DNA from: Meandrina meandrites
Taxonomy: Eukaryota; Cnidaria; Anthozoa; Scleractinia; Meandrinidae
Length of the DNA: 64,000 nucleotides
Direction of reading: 5' to 3'
Assembly: GCA_963693305.1 (NCBI GenBank)
Contig: OY855908.1
Coordinates: 39,540,305 to 39,604,304 of the forward strand
Part shown: positions 51,401-63,862 of the stretch, in pieces
Numbering within the stretch: the stretch's first letter is position 1
Layout of the letters: each line of letters starts with the position of its first letter
The notes under the pieces: generated by a model
Seen by the model: only the letters and a program-made list of their open reading frames with translations
What the model was told of the DNA's origin: nothing
Databases searched by the model: none
Made by a program: the position numbers and the translations under genes

Positions 51401-52766
51401 CAAAACGCTGGGGTAACGAAGGTCGTCGAATTCCGTTCAAAACGCGTTTTTTCAACTTTCCCCATCGGGGCGAAGCGAAAAAACAGCCTTGGGATCGAAT
51501 TTTACAATTTCGGTTTCATGCCACCATTTTGGGTGGGCTTTTCCAAGCAGCGGAAAAAGCCGGGTTCACGAAAGTGGTCCAATTGCGTTCAAAACGCGTT
51601 TTGTTAAATTTCCCCATCGGGGGGAAACGAAAAAACACCCTTGGGATCGGATTTTACAATTTCGGTTTCATGCCACCATTTTGGGTGGGCTTTTCCAAGC
51701 AGCGCAAAACGCTGGGGTAACGAAGGTCGTCGAATTCCGTTCAAAACGCGTTTTTTCAACTTTCCCCATCGGGGCGAAGCGAAAAAACAGCCTTGGGATC
51801 GAATTTTACAATTTCGGTTTCATGCCACCATTTTAGGTGAACTTTTCCAAGCAGCGGAAAAAGCCGGGTTCACGAAAGTGGTCCAATTGCGTTCAAAACG
51901 CGTTTTGTTAAATTTCCCCATCGGGGGGAAACGAAAAAACACCCTTGGGATCGGATTTTACAATTTCGGTTTCATGCCACCATTTTGGGTGGGCTTTTCC
52001 AAGCAGCGCAAAACGCTGGGGTAACGAAGGTCGTCGAATTCCGTTCAAAACGCGTTTTTTCAACTTTCCCCATCGGGGCGAAGCGAAAAAACAGCCTTGG
52101 GATCGAATTTTACAATTTCGGTTTCATGCCACCATTTTGGGTGGGCTTTTCCAAGCAGCGCAAAACGCTGGGGTAACGAAGGTCGTCGAATTCCGTTCAA
52201 AACGCGTTTTTTCAACTTTCCCCATCGGGGCGAAGCGAAAAAACAGCCTTGGGATCGAATTTTACAATTTCGGTTTCATGCCACCATTTTGGGTGGGCTT
52301 TTCCAAGCAGCGGAAAAAGCCGGGTTCACGAAAGTGGTCCAATTGCGTTCAAAACGCGTTTTGTTAAATTTCCCCATCGGGGGGAAACGAAAAAACACCC
52401 TTGGGATCGGATTTTACAATTTCGGTTTCATGCCACCATTTTGGGTGGGCTTTTCCAAGCAGCGCTAAACGCTGGGGTAACGAAGGTCGTCGAATTCCGT
52501 TCAAAACGCGTTTTTTCAACTTTCCCCATCGGGGCGAAGCGAAAAAACAGCCTTGGGATCGAATTTTACAATTTCGGTTTCATGCCACCATTTTGGGTGG
52601 GCTTTTCCAAGCAGCGCAAAACGCTGGGGTAACGAAGGTCGTCGAATTCCGTTCAAAACGCGTTTTTTCAACTTTCCCCATCGGGGCGAAGCGAAAAAAC
52701 AGCCTTGGGATCGAATTTTACAATTTCGGTTTCATGCCACCATTTTGGGTGGGCTTTTCCAAGCAG
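48449..52766 (+). repeat. Stretch with a 12-unit-offset copy
   Basis: CCAATCAGCGG at 49,417 and 51,241, and TTTTAGGTGAAC near 50,010 and 51,834, show that about 49,361-50,272 is copied at 51,185-52,096 (offset 1,824 bp = 12 units). TTTTAGGTGAAC also occurs near 50,466, and later near 59,890, 60,650 and 63,538. The remainder is alternating A and B units. Confidence 0.75.
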
Positions 52767-55198
52767 CGGAAAAAGCCGGGTTCACGAAAGTGGTCCAATT
52801 GCGTTCAAAACGCGTTTTGTTAAATTTCCCCATCGGGGGGAAACGAAAAAACACCCTTGGGATCGGATTTTACAATTTCGGTTTCATGCCACCATTTTGG
52901 GTGGGCTTTTCCAAGCAGCGCAAAACGCTGGGGTAACGAAGGTCGTCGAATTCCGTTCAAAACGCGTTTTTTCAACTTTCCCCATCGGGGCGAAGCGAAA
53001 AAACAGCCTTGGGATCGAATTTTACAATTTCGGTTTCATGCCACCATTTTGGGTGGGCTTTTCCAAGCAGCGGAAAAAGCCGGGTTCACGAAAGTGGTCC
53101 AATTGCGTTCAAAACGCGTTTTTTCAACTTTCCCCATCGGGGCGAAGCGAAAAAACAGCCTTGGGATCGAATTTTACAATTTCGGTTTCATGCCACCATT
53201 TTGGGTGGGCTTTTCCAAGCAGCGCAAAACGCTGGGGTAACGAAGGTCGTCGAATTCCGTTCAAAACGCGTTTTTTCAACTTTCCCCATCGGGGCGAAGC
53301 GAAAAAACAGCCTTGGGATCGAATTTTACAATTTCGGTTTCATGCCACCATTTTGGGTGGGCTTTTCCAAGCAGCGGAAAAAGCCGGGTTCACGAAAGTG
53401 GTCCAATTGCGTTCAAAACGCGTTTTGTTAAATTTCCCCATCGGGGGGAAACGAAAAAACACCCTTGGGATCGGATTTTACAATTTCGGTTTCATGCCAC
53501 CATTTTGGGTGGGCTTTTCCAAGCAGCGCAAAACGCTGGGGTAACGAAGGTCGTCGAATTCCGTTCAAAACGCGTTTTTTCAACTTTCCCCATCGGGGCG
53601 AAGCGAAAAAACAGCCTTGGGATCGAATTTTACAATTTCGGTTTCATGCCACCATTTTGGGTGGGCTTTTCCAAGCAGCGGAAAAAGCCGGGTTCACGAA
53701 AGTGGTCCAATTGCGTTCAAAACGCGTTTTTTCAACTTTCCCCATCGGGGCGAAGCGAAAAAACAGCCTTGGGATCGAATTTTACAATTTCGGTTTCATG
53801 CCACCATTTTGGGTGGGCTTTTCCAAGCAGCGCAAAACGCTGGGGTAACGAAGGTCGTCGAATTCCGTTCAAAACGCGTTTTTTCAACTTTCCCCATCGG
53901 GGAGAAGCGAAAAAACAGCCTTGGGATCGAATTTTACAATTTCGGTTTCATGCCACCATTTTGGGTGGGCTTTTCCAAGCAGCGGAAAAAGCCGGGTTCA
54001 CGAAAGTGGTCCAATTGCGTTCAAAACGCGTTTTGTTAAATTTCCCCATCGGGGGGAAACGAAAAAACACCCTTGGGATCGGATTTTACAATTTCGGTTT
54101 CATGCCACCATTTTGGGTGGGCTTTTCCAAGCAGCGCAAAACGCTGGGGTAACGAAGGTCGTCGAATTCCGTTCAAAACGCGTTTTTTCAACTTTCCCCA
54201 TCGGGGCGAAGCGAAAAAACAGCCTTGGGATCGAATTTTACAATTTCGGTTTCATGCCACCATTTTGGGTGGGCTTTTCCAAGCAGCGGAAAAAGCCGGG
54301 TTCACGAAAGTGGTCCAATTGCGTTCAAAACGCGTTTTTTCAACTTTCCCCATCGGGGCGAAGCGAAAAAACAGCCTTGGGATCGAATTTTACAATTTCG
54401 GTTTCATGCCACCATTTTGGGTGGGCTTTTCCAAGCAGCGCAAAACGCTGGGGTAACGAAGGTCGTCGAATTCCGTTCAAAACGCGTTTTTTCAACTTTC
54501 CCCATCGGGGCGAAGCGAAAAAACAGCCTTGGGATCGAATTTTACAATTTCGGTTTCATGCCACCATTTTGGGTGGGCTTTTCCAAGCAGCGGAAAAAGC
54601 CGGGTTCACGAAAGTGGTCCAATTGCGTTCAAAACGCGTTTTGTTAAATTTCCCCATCGGGGGGAAACGAAAAAACACCCTTGGGATCGGATTTTACAAT
54701 TTCGGTTTCATGCCACCATTTTGGGTGGGCTTTTCCAAGCAGCGCAAAACGCTGGGGTAACGAAGGTCGTCGAATTCCGTTCAAAACGCGTTTTTTCAAC
54801 TTTCCCCATCGGGGCGAAGCGAAAAAACAGCCTTGGGATCGAATTTTACAATTTCGGTTTCATGCCACCATTTTGGGTGGGCTTTTCCAAGCAGCGGAAA
54901 AAGCCGGGTTCACGAAAGTGGTCCAATTGCGTTCAAAACGCGTTTTTTCAACTTTCCCCATCGGGGCGAAGCGAAAAAACAGCCTTGGGATCGAATTTTA
55001 CAATTTCGGTTTCATGCCACCATTTTGGGTGGGCTTTTCCAAGCAGCGCAAAACGCTGGGGTAACGAAGGTCGTCGAATTCCGTTCAAAACGCGTTTTTT
55101 CAACTTTCCCCATCGGGGAGAAGCGAAAAAACAGCCTTGGGATCGAATTTTACAATTTCGGTTTCATGCCACCATTTTGGGTGGGCTTTTCCAAGCAG
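52767..55198 (+). repeat. Tetramer higher-order repeat, 4 x 608 bp
   Basis: Blocks start at 52,767, 53,375, 53,983 and 54,591. Each is B, A, B-head/A-body hybrid, A. The last A has GGGGCGAAG in blocks 1 and 3 and GGGGAGAAG in blocks 2 and 4, so the true recurring unit may be an octamer of 1,216 bp made from two tetramers. Almost no other differences were seen between blocks. Confidence 0.9.
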
Positions 55199-58100
55199 CG
55201 GAAAAAGCCGGGTTCACGAAAGTGGTCCAATTGCGTTCAAAACGCGTTTTGTTAAATTTCCCCATCGGGGGGAAACGAAAAAACACCCTTGGGATCGGAT
55301 TTTACAATTTCGGTTTCATGCCACCATTTTGGGTGGGCTTTTCCAAGCAGCGCAAAACGCTGGGGTAACGAAGGTCGTCGAATTCCGTTCAAAACGCGTT
55401 TTTTCAACTTTCCCCATCGGGGCGAAGCGAAAAAACAGCCTTGGGATCGAATTTTACAATTTCGGTTTCATGCCACCATTTTGGGTGGGCTTTTCCAAGC
55501 AGCGGAAAAAGCCGGGTTCACGAAAGTGGTCCAATTGCGTTCAAAACGCGTTTTTTCAACTTTCCCCATCGGGGCGAAGCGAAAAAACAGCCTTGGGATC
55601 GAATTTTACAATTTCGGTTTCATGCCACCATTTTGGGTGGGCTTTTCCAAGCAGCGGAAAAAGCCGGGTTCACGAAAGTGGTCCAATTGCGTTCAAAACG
55701 CGTTTTGTTAAATTTCCCCATCGGGGGGAAACGAAAAAACACCCTTGGGATCGGATTTTACAATTTCGGTTTCATGCCACCATTTTGGGTGGGCTTTTCC
55801 AAGCAGCGCAAAACGCTGGGGTAACGAAGGTCGTCGAATTCCGTTCAAAACGCGTTTTTTCAACTTTCCCCATCGGGGCGAAGCGAAAAAACAGCCTTGG
55901 GATCGAATTTTACAATTTCGGTTTCATGCCACCATTTTGGGTGGGCTTTTCCAAGCAGCGGAAAAAGCCGGGTTCACGAAAGTGGTCCAATTGCGTTCAA
56001 AACGCGTTTTTTCAACTTTCCCCATCAGGGCGAAGCGAAAAAACAGCCTTGGGATCGAATTTTACAATTTCGGTTTCATGCCACCATTTTGGGTGGGCTT
56101 TTCCAAGCAGCGCAAAACGCTGGGGTAACGAAGGTCGTCGAATTCCGTTCAAAACGCGTTTTTTCAACTTTCCCCATCGGGGAGAAGCGAAAAAACAGCC
56201 TTGGGATCGAATTTTACAATTTCGGTTTCATGCCACCATTTTGGGTGGGCTTTTCCAAGCAGCGGAAAAAGCCGGGTTCACGAAAGTGGTCCAATTGCGT
56301 TCAAAACGCGTTTTGTTAAATTTCCCCATCGGGGGGAAACGAAAAAACACCGTTGGGATCGGATTTTACAATTTCGGTTTCATGCCACCATTTTGGGTGG
56401 GCTTTTCCAAGCAGCGCAAAACGCTTGGGTAACGAAGGTCGTCGAATTCCGTTCAAAACGCGTTTTTTCAACTTTCCCCATCGGGGCGAAGCGAAAAAAC
56501 AGCCTTGGGATCGAATTTTACAATTTCGGTTTCATGCCACCATTTTGGGTGGGCTTTTCCAAGCAGCGGAAAAAGCCGGGTTCACGAAAGTGGTCCAATT
56601 GCGTTCAAAACGCGTTTTTTCAACTTTCCCCATCGGGGCGAAGCGAAAAAACAGCCTTGGGATCGAATTTTACAATTTCGGTTTCATGCCACCATTTTGG
56701 GTGGGCTTTTCCAAGCAGCGGAAAAAGCCGGGTTCACGAAAGTGGTCCAATTGCGTTCAAAACGCGTTTTGTTAAATTTCCCCATCGGGGGGAAACGAAA
56801 AAACACCCTTGGGATCGGATTTTACAATTTCGGTTTCATGCCACCATTTTGGGTGGGCTTTTCCAAGCAGCGCAAAACGCTGGGGTAACGAAGGTCGTCG
56901 AATTCCGTTCAAAACGCGTTTTTTCAACTTTCCCCATCGGGGCGAAGCGAAAAAACAGCCTTGAGATCGAATTTTACAATTTCGGTTTCATGCCACCATT
57001 TTGGGTGGGCTTTTCCAAGCAGCGGAAAAAGCCGGGTTCACGAAAGTGGTCCAATTGCGTTCAAAACGCGTTTTTTCAACTTTCCCCATCGGGGCGAAGC
57101 GAAAAAACAGCCTTGGGATCGAATTTTACAATTTCGGTTTCATGCCACCATTTTGGGTGGGCTTTTCCAAGCAGCGCAAAACGCTGGGGTAACGAAGGTC
57201 GTCGAATTCCGTTCAAAACGCGTTTTTTCAACTTTCCCCATCGGGGAGAAGCGAAAAAACAGCCTTGGGATCGAATTTTACAATTTCGGTTTCATGCCAC
57301 CATTTTGGGTGGGCTTTTCCAAGCAGCGCAAAACGCTGGGGTAACGAAGGTCGTCGAATTCCGTTCAAAACGCGTTTTTTCAACTTTCCCCATCGGGGAG
57401 AAGCGAAAAAACAGCCTTGGGATCGAATTTTACAATTTCGGTTTCATGCCACCATTTTGGGTGGGCTTTTCCAAGCAGCGCAAAACGCTGGGGTAACGAA
57501 GGTCGTCGAATTCCGTTCAAAACGCGTTTTTTCAACTTTCCCCATCGGGGCGAAGCGAAAAAACAGCCTTGGGATCGAATTTTACAATTTCGGTTTCATG
57601 CCACCATTTTGGGTGGGCTTTTCCAAGCAGCGGAAAAAGCCGGGTTCACGAAAGTGGTCCAATTGCGTTCAAAACGCGTTTTTTCAACTTTCCCCATCGG
57701 GGCGAAGCGAAAAAACAGCCTTGGGATCGAATTTTACAATTTCGGTTTCATGCCACCATTTTGGGTGGGCTTTTCCAAGCAGCGCAAAACGCTGGGGTAA
57801 CGAAGGTCGTCGAATTCCGTTCAAAACGCGTTTTTTCAACTTTCCCCATCGGGGAGAAGCGAAAAAACAGCCTTGGGATCGAATTTTACAATTTCGGTTT
57901 CATGCCACCATTTTGGGTGGGCTTTTCCAAGCAGCGGAAAAAGCCGGGTTCACGAAAGTGGTCCAATTGCGTTCAAAACGCGTTTTGTTAAATTTCCCCA
58001 TCGGGGGGAAACGAAAAAACACCCTTGGGATCGGATTTTACAATTTCGGTTTCATGCCACCATTTTGGGTGGGCTTTTCCAAGCAGCGCAAAACGCTGGG

Positions 58101-58998
58101 GTAACGAAGGTCGTCGAATTCCGTTCAAAACGCGTTTTTTCAACTTTCCCCATCGGGGCGAAGCGAAAAAACAGCCTTGGGATCGAATTTTACAATTTCG
58201 GTTTCATGCCACCATTTTGGGTGGGCTTTTCCAAGCAGCGGAAAAAGCCGGGTTCACGAAAGTGGTCCAATTGCGTTCAAAACGCGTTTTTTCAACTTTC
58301 CCCATCGGGGCGAAGCGAAAAAACAGCCTTGGGATCGAATTTTACAATTTCGGTTTCATGCCACCATTTTGGGTGGGCTTTTCCAAGCAGCGGAAAAAGC
58401 CGGGTTCACGAAAGTGGTCCAATTGCGTTCAAAACGCGTTTTGTTAAATTTCCCCATCGGGGGGAAACGAAAAAACACCCTTGGGATCGGATTTTACAAT
58501 TTCGGTTTCATGCCACCATTTTGGGTGGGCTTTTCCAAGCAGCGCAAAACGCTGGGGTAACGAAGGTCGTCGAATTCCGTTCAAAACGCGTTTTTTCAAC
58601 TTTCCCCATCGGGGCGAAGCGAAAAAACAGCCTTGGGATCGAATTTTACAATTTCGGTTTCATGCCACCATTTTGGGTGGGCTTTTCCAAGCAGCGGAAA
58701 AAGCCGGGTTCACGAAAGTGGTCCAATTGCGTTCAAAACGCGTTTTTTCAACTTTTCCCATCGGGGCGAAGCGAAAAAACAGCCTTGGGATCGAATTTTA
58801 CAATTTCGGTTTCATGCCACCATTTTGGGTGGGCTTTTCCAAGCAGCGCAAAACGCTGGGGTAACGAAGGTCGTCGAATTCCGTTCAAAACGCGTTTTTT
58901 CAACTTTCCCCATCGGGGAGAAGCGAAAAAACAGCCTTGGGATCGAATTTTACAATTTCGGTTTCATGCCACCATTTTGGGTGGGCTTTTCCAAGCAG
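55199..58998 (+). repeat. Heptamer higher-order repeat, 1,064 bp, three copies plus an interruption
   Basis: Heptamers start at 55,199, 56,263 and 57,935. Each is B, A, hybrid, B, A, hybrid, A(GGGGAGAAG), which is the preceding tetramer with its first three units duplicated. Between the second and third lie four units (57,327-57,934) that look like a partial tetramer. Private changes include CATCAGGGCG (near 56,025), CACCGTTGGG (near 56,350) and CGCTTGGGTAACG (near 56,423). Confidence 0.85.
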
Positions 58999-60822
58999 CG
59001 GAAAAAGCCGGGTTCACGAAAGTGGTCCAATTGCGTTCAAAACGCGTTTTGTTAAATTTCCCCATCGGGGGGAAACGAAAAAACACCCTTGGGATCGAAT
59101 TTTAAAATTTCGGTTTCATGCCACCATTTTGGGTGGGCTTTTCCAAGCAGCGCAAAACGCTGGGGTAACGAAGGTCGTCGAATTCCGTTCAAAACGCGTT
59201 TTTTCAACTTTCCCCATCGGGGCGAAGCGAAAAAACAGCCTTGGGATCGAATTTTACAATTTCGGTTTCATGCCACCATTTTGGGTGGGCTTTTCCAAGC
59301 AGCGGAAAAAGCCGGGTTCACGAAAGTGGTCCAATTGCGTTCAAAACGCGTTTTGTTAAATTTCCCCATCGGGGGGAAACGAAAAAACACCCTTGGGATC
59401 GAATTTTAAAATTTCGGTTTCATGCCACCATTTTGGGTGGGCTTTTCCAAGCAGCGCAAAACGCTGGGGTAACGAAGGTCGTCGAATTCCGTTCAAAACG
59501 CGTTTTTTCAACTTTCCCCATCGGGGCGAAGCGAAAAAACAGCCTTGGGATCGAATTTTACAATTTCGGTTTCATGCCACCATTTTGGGTGGGCTTTTCC
59601 AAGCAGCGGAAAAAGCCGGGTTCACGAAAGTGGTCCAATTGCGTTCAAAACGCGTTTTGTTAAATTTCCCCATCGGGGGGAAACGAAAAAACACCCTTGG
59701 GATCGGATTTTACAATTTCGGTTTCATGCCACCATTTTGGGTGGGCTTTTCCAAGCAGCGCAAAACGCTGGGGTAACGAAGGTCGTCGAATTCCGTTCAA
59801 AACGCGTTTTTTCAACTTTCCCCATCGGGGCGAAGCGAAAAAACAGCCTTGGGATCGAATTTTACAATTTCGGTTTCATGCCACCATTTTAGGTGAACTT
59901 TTCCAAGCAGCGGAAAAAGCCGGGTTCACGAAAGTGGTCCAATTGCGTTCAAAACGCGTTTTGTTAAATTTCCCCATCGGGGGGAAACGAAAAAACACCC
60001 TTGGGATCGGATTTTACAATTTCGGTTTCATGCCACCATTTTGGGTGGGCTTTTCCAAGCAGCGCAAAACGCTGGGGTAACGAAGGTCGTCGAATTCCGT
60101 TCAAAACGCGTTTTTTCAACTTTCCCCATCGGGGCGAAGCGAAAAAACAGCCTTGGGATCGAATTTTTCAATTTCGGTTTCATGCCACCATTTTGGGTGG
60201 GCTTTTCCAAGCAGCGCAAAACGCTGGGGTAACGAAGGTCGTCGAATTCCGTTCAAAACGCGTTTTTTCAACTTTCCCCATCGGGGCGAAGCGAAAAAAC
60301 AGCCTTGGGATCGAATTTTACAATTTCGGTTTCATGCCACCATTTTGGGTGGGCTTTTCCAAGCAGCGGAAAAAGCCGGGTTCACGAAAGTGGTCCAATT
60401 GCGTTCAAAACGCGTTTTGTTAAATTTCCCCATCGGGGGGAAACGAAAAAACACCCTTGGGATCGGATTTTACAATTTCGGTTTCATGCCACCATTTTGG
60501 GTGGGCTTTTCCAAGCAGCGCAAAACGCTGGGGTAACGAAGGTCGTCGAATTCCGTTCAAAACGCGTTTTTTCAACTTTCCCCATCGGGGCGAAGCGAAA
60601 AAACAGCCTTGGGATCGAATTTTACAATTTCGGTTTCATGCCACCATTTTAGGTGAACTTTTCCAAGCAGCGGAAAAAGCCGGGTTCACGAAAGTGGTCC
60701 AATTGCGTTCAAAACGCGTTTTGTTAAATTTCCCCATCGGGGGGAAACGAAAAAACACCCTTGGGATCGGATTTTACAATTTCGGTTTCATGCCACCATT
60801 TTGGGTGGGCTTTTCCAAGCAG
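58999..60822 (+). repeat. Alternating A/B stretch with TTTTAGGTGAAC copies
   Basis: A and B mostly alternate. The section around 59,545-59,970 matches 49,665-50,090 at an offset of 9,880 bp (65 units), including TTTTAGGTGAAC near 59,890, with another copy near 60,650. One A tail reads GAATTTTTCAA near 60,163. Confidence 0.7.
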
Positions 60823-60974
60823 CGCTAAACGCTGGGGTAACGAAGGTCGTCGAATTCCGTTCAAAACGCGTTTTGTTAAATTTCCCCATCGGGGGGAAAC
60901 GAAAAAACACCCTTGGGATCGGATTTTACAATTTCGGTTTCATGCCACCATTTTGGGTGGGCTTTTCCAAGCAG
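60823..60974 (+). repeat. Reciprocal hybrid monomer: A head, B body
   Basis: The unit has the CGCTAAACGC A head through GAATTCCG, then the B body (GTTAAATTT, GGGGGGAAACG, ACACCC). The switch lies between monomer 36 and 52, the shared palindrome segment. It is the mirror image of the common B-head/A-body hybrids. Confidence 0.85.
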
Positions 60975-61126
60975 CGCAAAACGCTGGGGTAACGAAGGTC
61001 GTCGAATTCCGTTCAAAACGCGTTTTTTCAACTTTCCCCATCGGGGCGAAGCGAAAAAACAGCCTTGGGATCGGATTTTACAATTTCGGTTTCATGCCAC
61101 CATTTTGGGTGGGCTTTTCCAAGCAG

Positions 61127-61430
61127 CGCAAAACGCTGGGGTAACAAAGGTCGTCGAATTCCGTTCAAAACGAGTTTTTTCAACTTTCCCCATCGGGGGG
61201 AAGCGAAAAAACACCCTTGGGATCGAATTTTAAAATTTCGGTTTCATGCCACCATTTTGGGTGGGCTTTTCCAAGCAGCGCAAAACGCTGGGGTAACAAA
61301 GGTCGTCGAATTCCGTTCAAAACGAGTTTTTTCAACTTTCCCCATCGGGGGGAAGCGAAAAAACACCCTTGGGATCGAATTTTAAAATTTCGGTTTCATG
61401 CCACCATTTTGGGTGGGCTTTTCCAAGCAG
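61127..61430 (+). repeat. Two identical hybrid monomers in tandem
   Basis: Units at 61,127 and 61,279 both carry GGTAACAAAGG, AACGAG, GGGGGGAAGCG (half A, half B) and the AAAATT tail. No difference was seen between them, so this is a single-unit duplication. Confidence 0.8.
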
Positions 61431-63862
61431 CGCAAAACGCTGGGGTAACGAAGGTCGTCGAATTCCGTTCAAAACGCGTTTTTTCAACTTTCCCCATCGG
61501 GGCGAAGCGAAAAAACAGCCTTGGGATCGAATTTTACAATTTCGGTTTCATGCCACCATTTTGGGTGGGCTTTTCCAAGCAGCGGAAAAAGCCGGGTTCA
61601 CGAAAGTGGTCCAATTGCGTTCAAAACGCGTTTTGTTAAATTTCCCCATCGGGGGGAAACGAAAAAACACCCTTGGGATCGAATTTTAAAATTTCGGTTT
61701 CATGCCACCATTTTGGGTGGGCTTTTCCAAGCAGCGCAAAACGCTGGGGTAACGAAGGTCGTCGAATTCCGTTCAAAACGCGTTTTTTCAACTTTCCCCA
61801 TCGGGGCGAAGCGAAAAAACAGCCTTGGGATCGAATTTTACAATTTCGGTTTCATGCCACCATTTTGGGTGGGCTTTTCCAAGCAGCGCAAAACGCTGGG
61901 GTAACGAAGGTCGTCGAATTCCGTTCAAAACGCGTTTTTTCAACTTTCCCCATCGGGGCGAAGCGAAAAAACAGCCTTGGGATCGAATTTTACAATTTCG
62001 GTTTCATGCCACCATTTTGGGTGGGCTTTTCCAAGCAGCGGAAAAAGCCGGGTTCACGAAAGTGGTCCAATTGCGTTCAAAACGCGTTTTGTTAAATTTC
62101 CCCATCGGGGGGAAACGAAAAAACACCCTTGGGATCGGATTTTAAAATTTCGGTTTCATGCCACCATTTTGGGTGGGCTTTTCCAAGCAGCGCAAAACGC
62201 TGGGGTAACGAAGGTCGTCGAATTCCGTTCAAAACGCGTTTTTTCAACTTTCCCCATCGGGGCGAAGCGAAAAAACAGCCTTGGGATCGAATTTTACAAT
62301 TTCGGTTTCATGCCACCATTTTGGGTGGGCTTTTCCAAGCAGCGGAAAAAGCCGGGTTCACGAAAGTGGTCCAATTGCGTTCAAAACGCGTTTTGTTAAA
62401 TTTCCCCATCGGGGGGAAACGAAAAAACACCCTTGGGATCGGATTTTACAATTTCGGTTTCATGCCACCATTTTGGGTGGGCTTTTCCAAGCAGCGCAAA
62501 ACGCTGGGGTAACGAAGGTCGTCGAATTCCGTTCAAAACGCGTTTTTTCAACTTTCCCCATCGGGGCGAAGCGAAAAAACAGTCTTGGGATCGAATTTTA
62601 CAATTTCGGTTTCATGCCACCATTTTGGGTGGGCTTTTCCAATCAGCGGAAAAAGCCGGGTTCACGAAAGTGGTCCAATTGCGTTCAAAACGCGTTTTGT
62701 TAAATTTCCCCATCGGGGGGAAACGAAAAAACACCCTTGGGATCGGATTTTACAATTTCGGTTTCATGCCACCATTTTGGGTGGGCTTTTCCAAGCAGCG
62801 CAAAACGCTGGGGTAACGAAGGTCGTCGAATTCCGTTCAAAACGCGTTTTTTCAACTTTCCCCATCGGGGCGAAGCGAAAAAACAGCCTTGGGATCGAAT
62901 TTTACAATTTCGGTTTCATGCCACCATTTTGGGTGGGCTTTTCCAAGCAGCGGAAAAAGCCGGGTTCACGAAAGTGGTCCAATTGCGTTCAAAACGCGTT
63001 TTGTTAAATTTCCCCATCGGGGGGAAACGAAAAAACACCCTTGGGATCGGATTTTACAATTTCGGTTTCATGCCACCATTTTGGGTGGGCTTTTCCAAGC
63101 AGCGCAAAACGCTGGGGTAACGAAGGTCGTCGAATTCCGTTCAAAACGCGTTTTTTCAACTTTCCCCATCGGGGCGAAGCGAAAAAACAGTCTTGGGATC
63201 GAATTTTACAATTTCGGTTTCATGCCACCATTTTGGGTGGGCTTTTCCAATCAGCGGAAAAAGCCGGGTTCACGAAAGTGGTCCAATTGCGTTCAAAACG
63301 CGTTTTGTTAAATTTCCCCATCGGGGGGAAACGAAAAAACACCCTTGGGATCGGATTTTACAATTTCGGTTTCATGCCACCATTTTGGGTGGGCTTTTCC
63401 AAGCAGCGCAAAACGCTGGGGTAACGAAGGTCGTCGAATTCCGTTCAAAACGCGTTTTTTCAACTTTCCCCATCGGGGCGAAGCGAAAAAACAGCCTTGG
63501 GATCGAATTTTACAATTTCGGTTTCATGCCACCATTTTAGGTGAACTTTTCCAAGCAGCGGAAAAAGCCGGGTTCACGAAAGTGGTCCAATTGCGTTCAA
63601 AACGCGTTTTGTTAAATTTCCCCATCGGGGGGAAACGAAAAAACACCCTTGGGATCGAATTTTACAATTTCGGTTTCATGCCACCATTTTGGGTGGGCTT
63701 TTCCAAGCAGCGCAAAACGCTGGGGTAACGAAGGTCGTCGAATTCCGTTCAAAACGCGTTTTTTCAACTTTCCCCATCGGGGCGAAGCGAAAAAACACCC
63801 TTGGGATCGAATTTTACAATTTCGGTTTCATGCCACCATTTTGGGTGGGCTTTTCCAAGCAG
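61431..63862 (+). repeat. Alternating A/B stretch with a 608-bp copy
   Basis: ACAGTCTTGGG followed by CCAATCAGCGG occurs near 62,579/62,639 and again near 63,187/63,247, 608 bp apart, marking a four-unit copy. TTTTAGGTGAAC recurs near 63,538. I see no gene. Confidence 0.75.
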
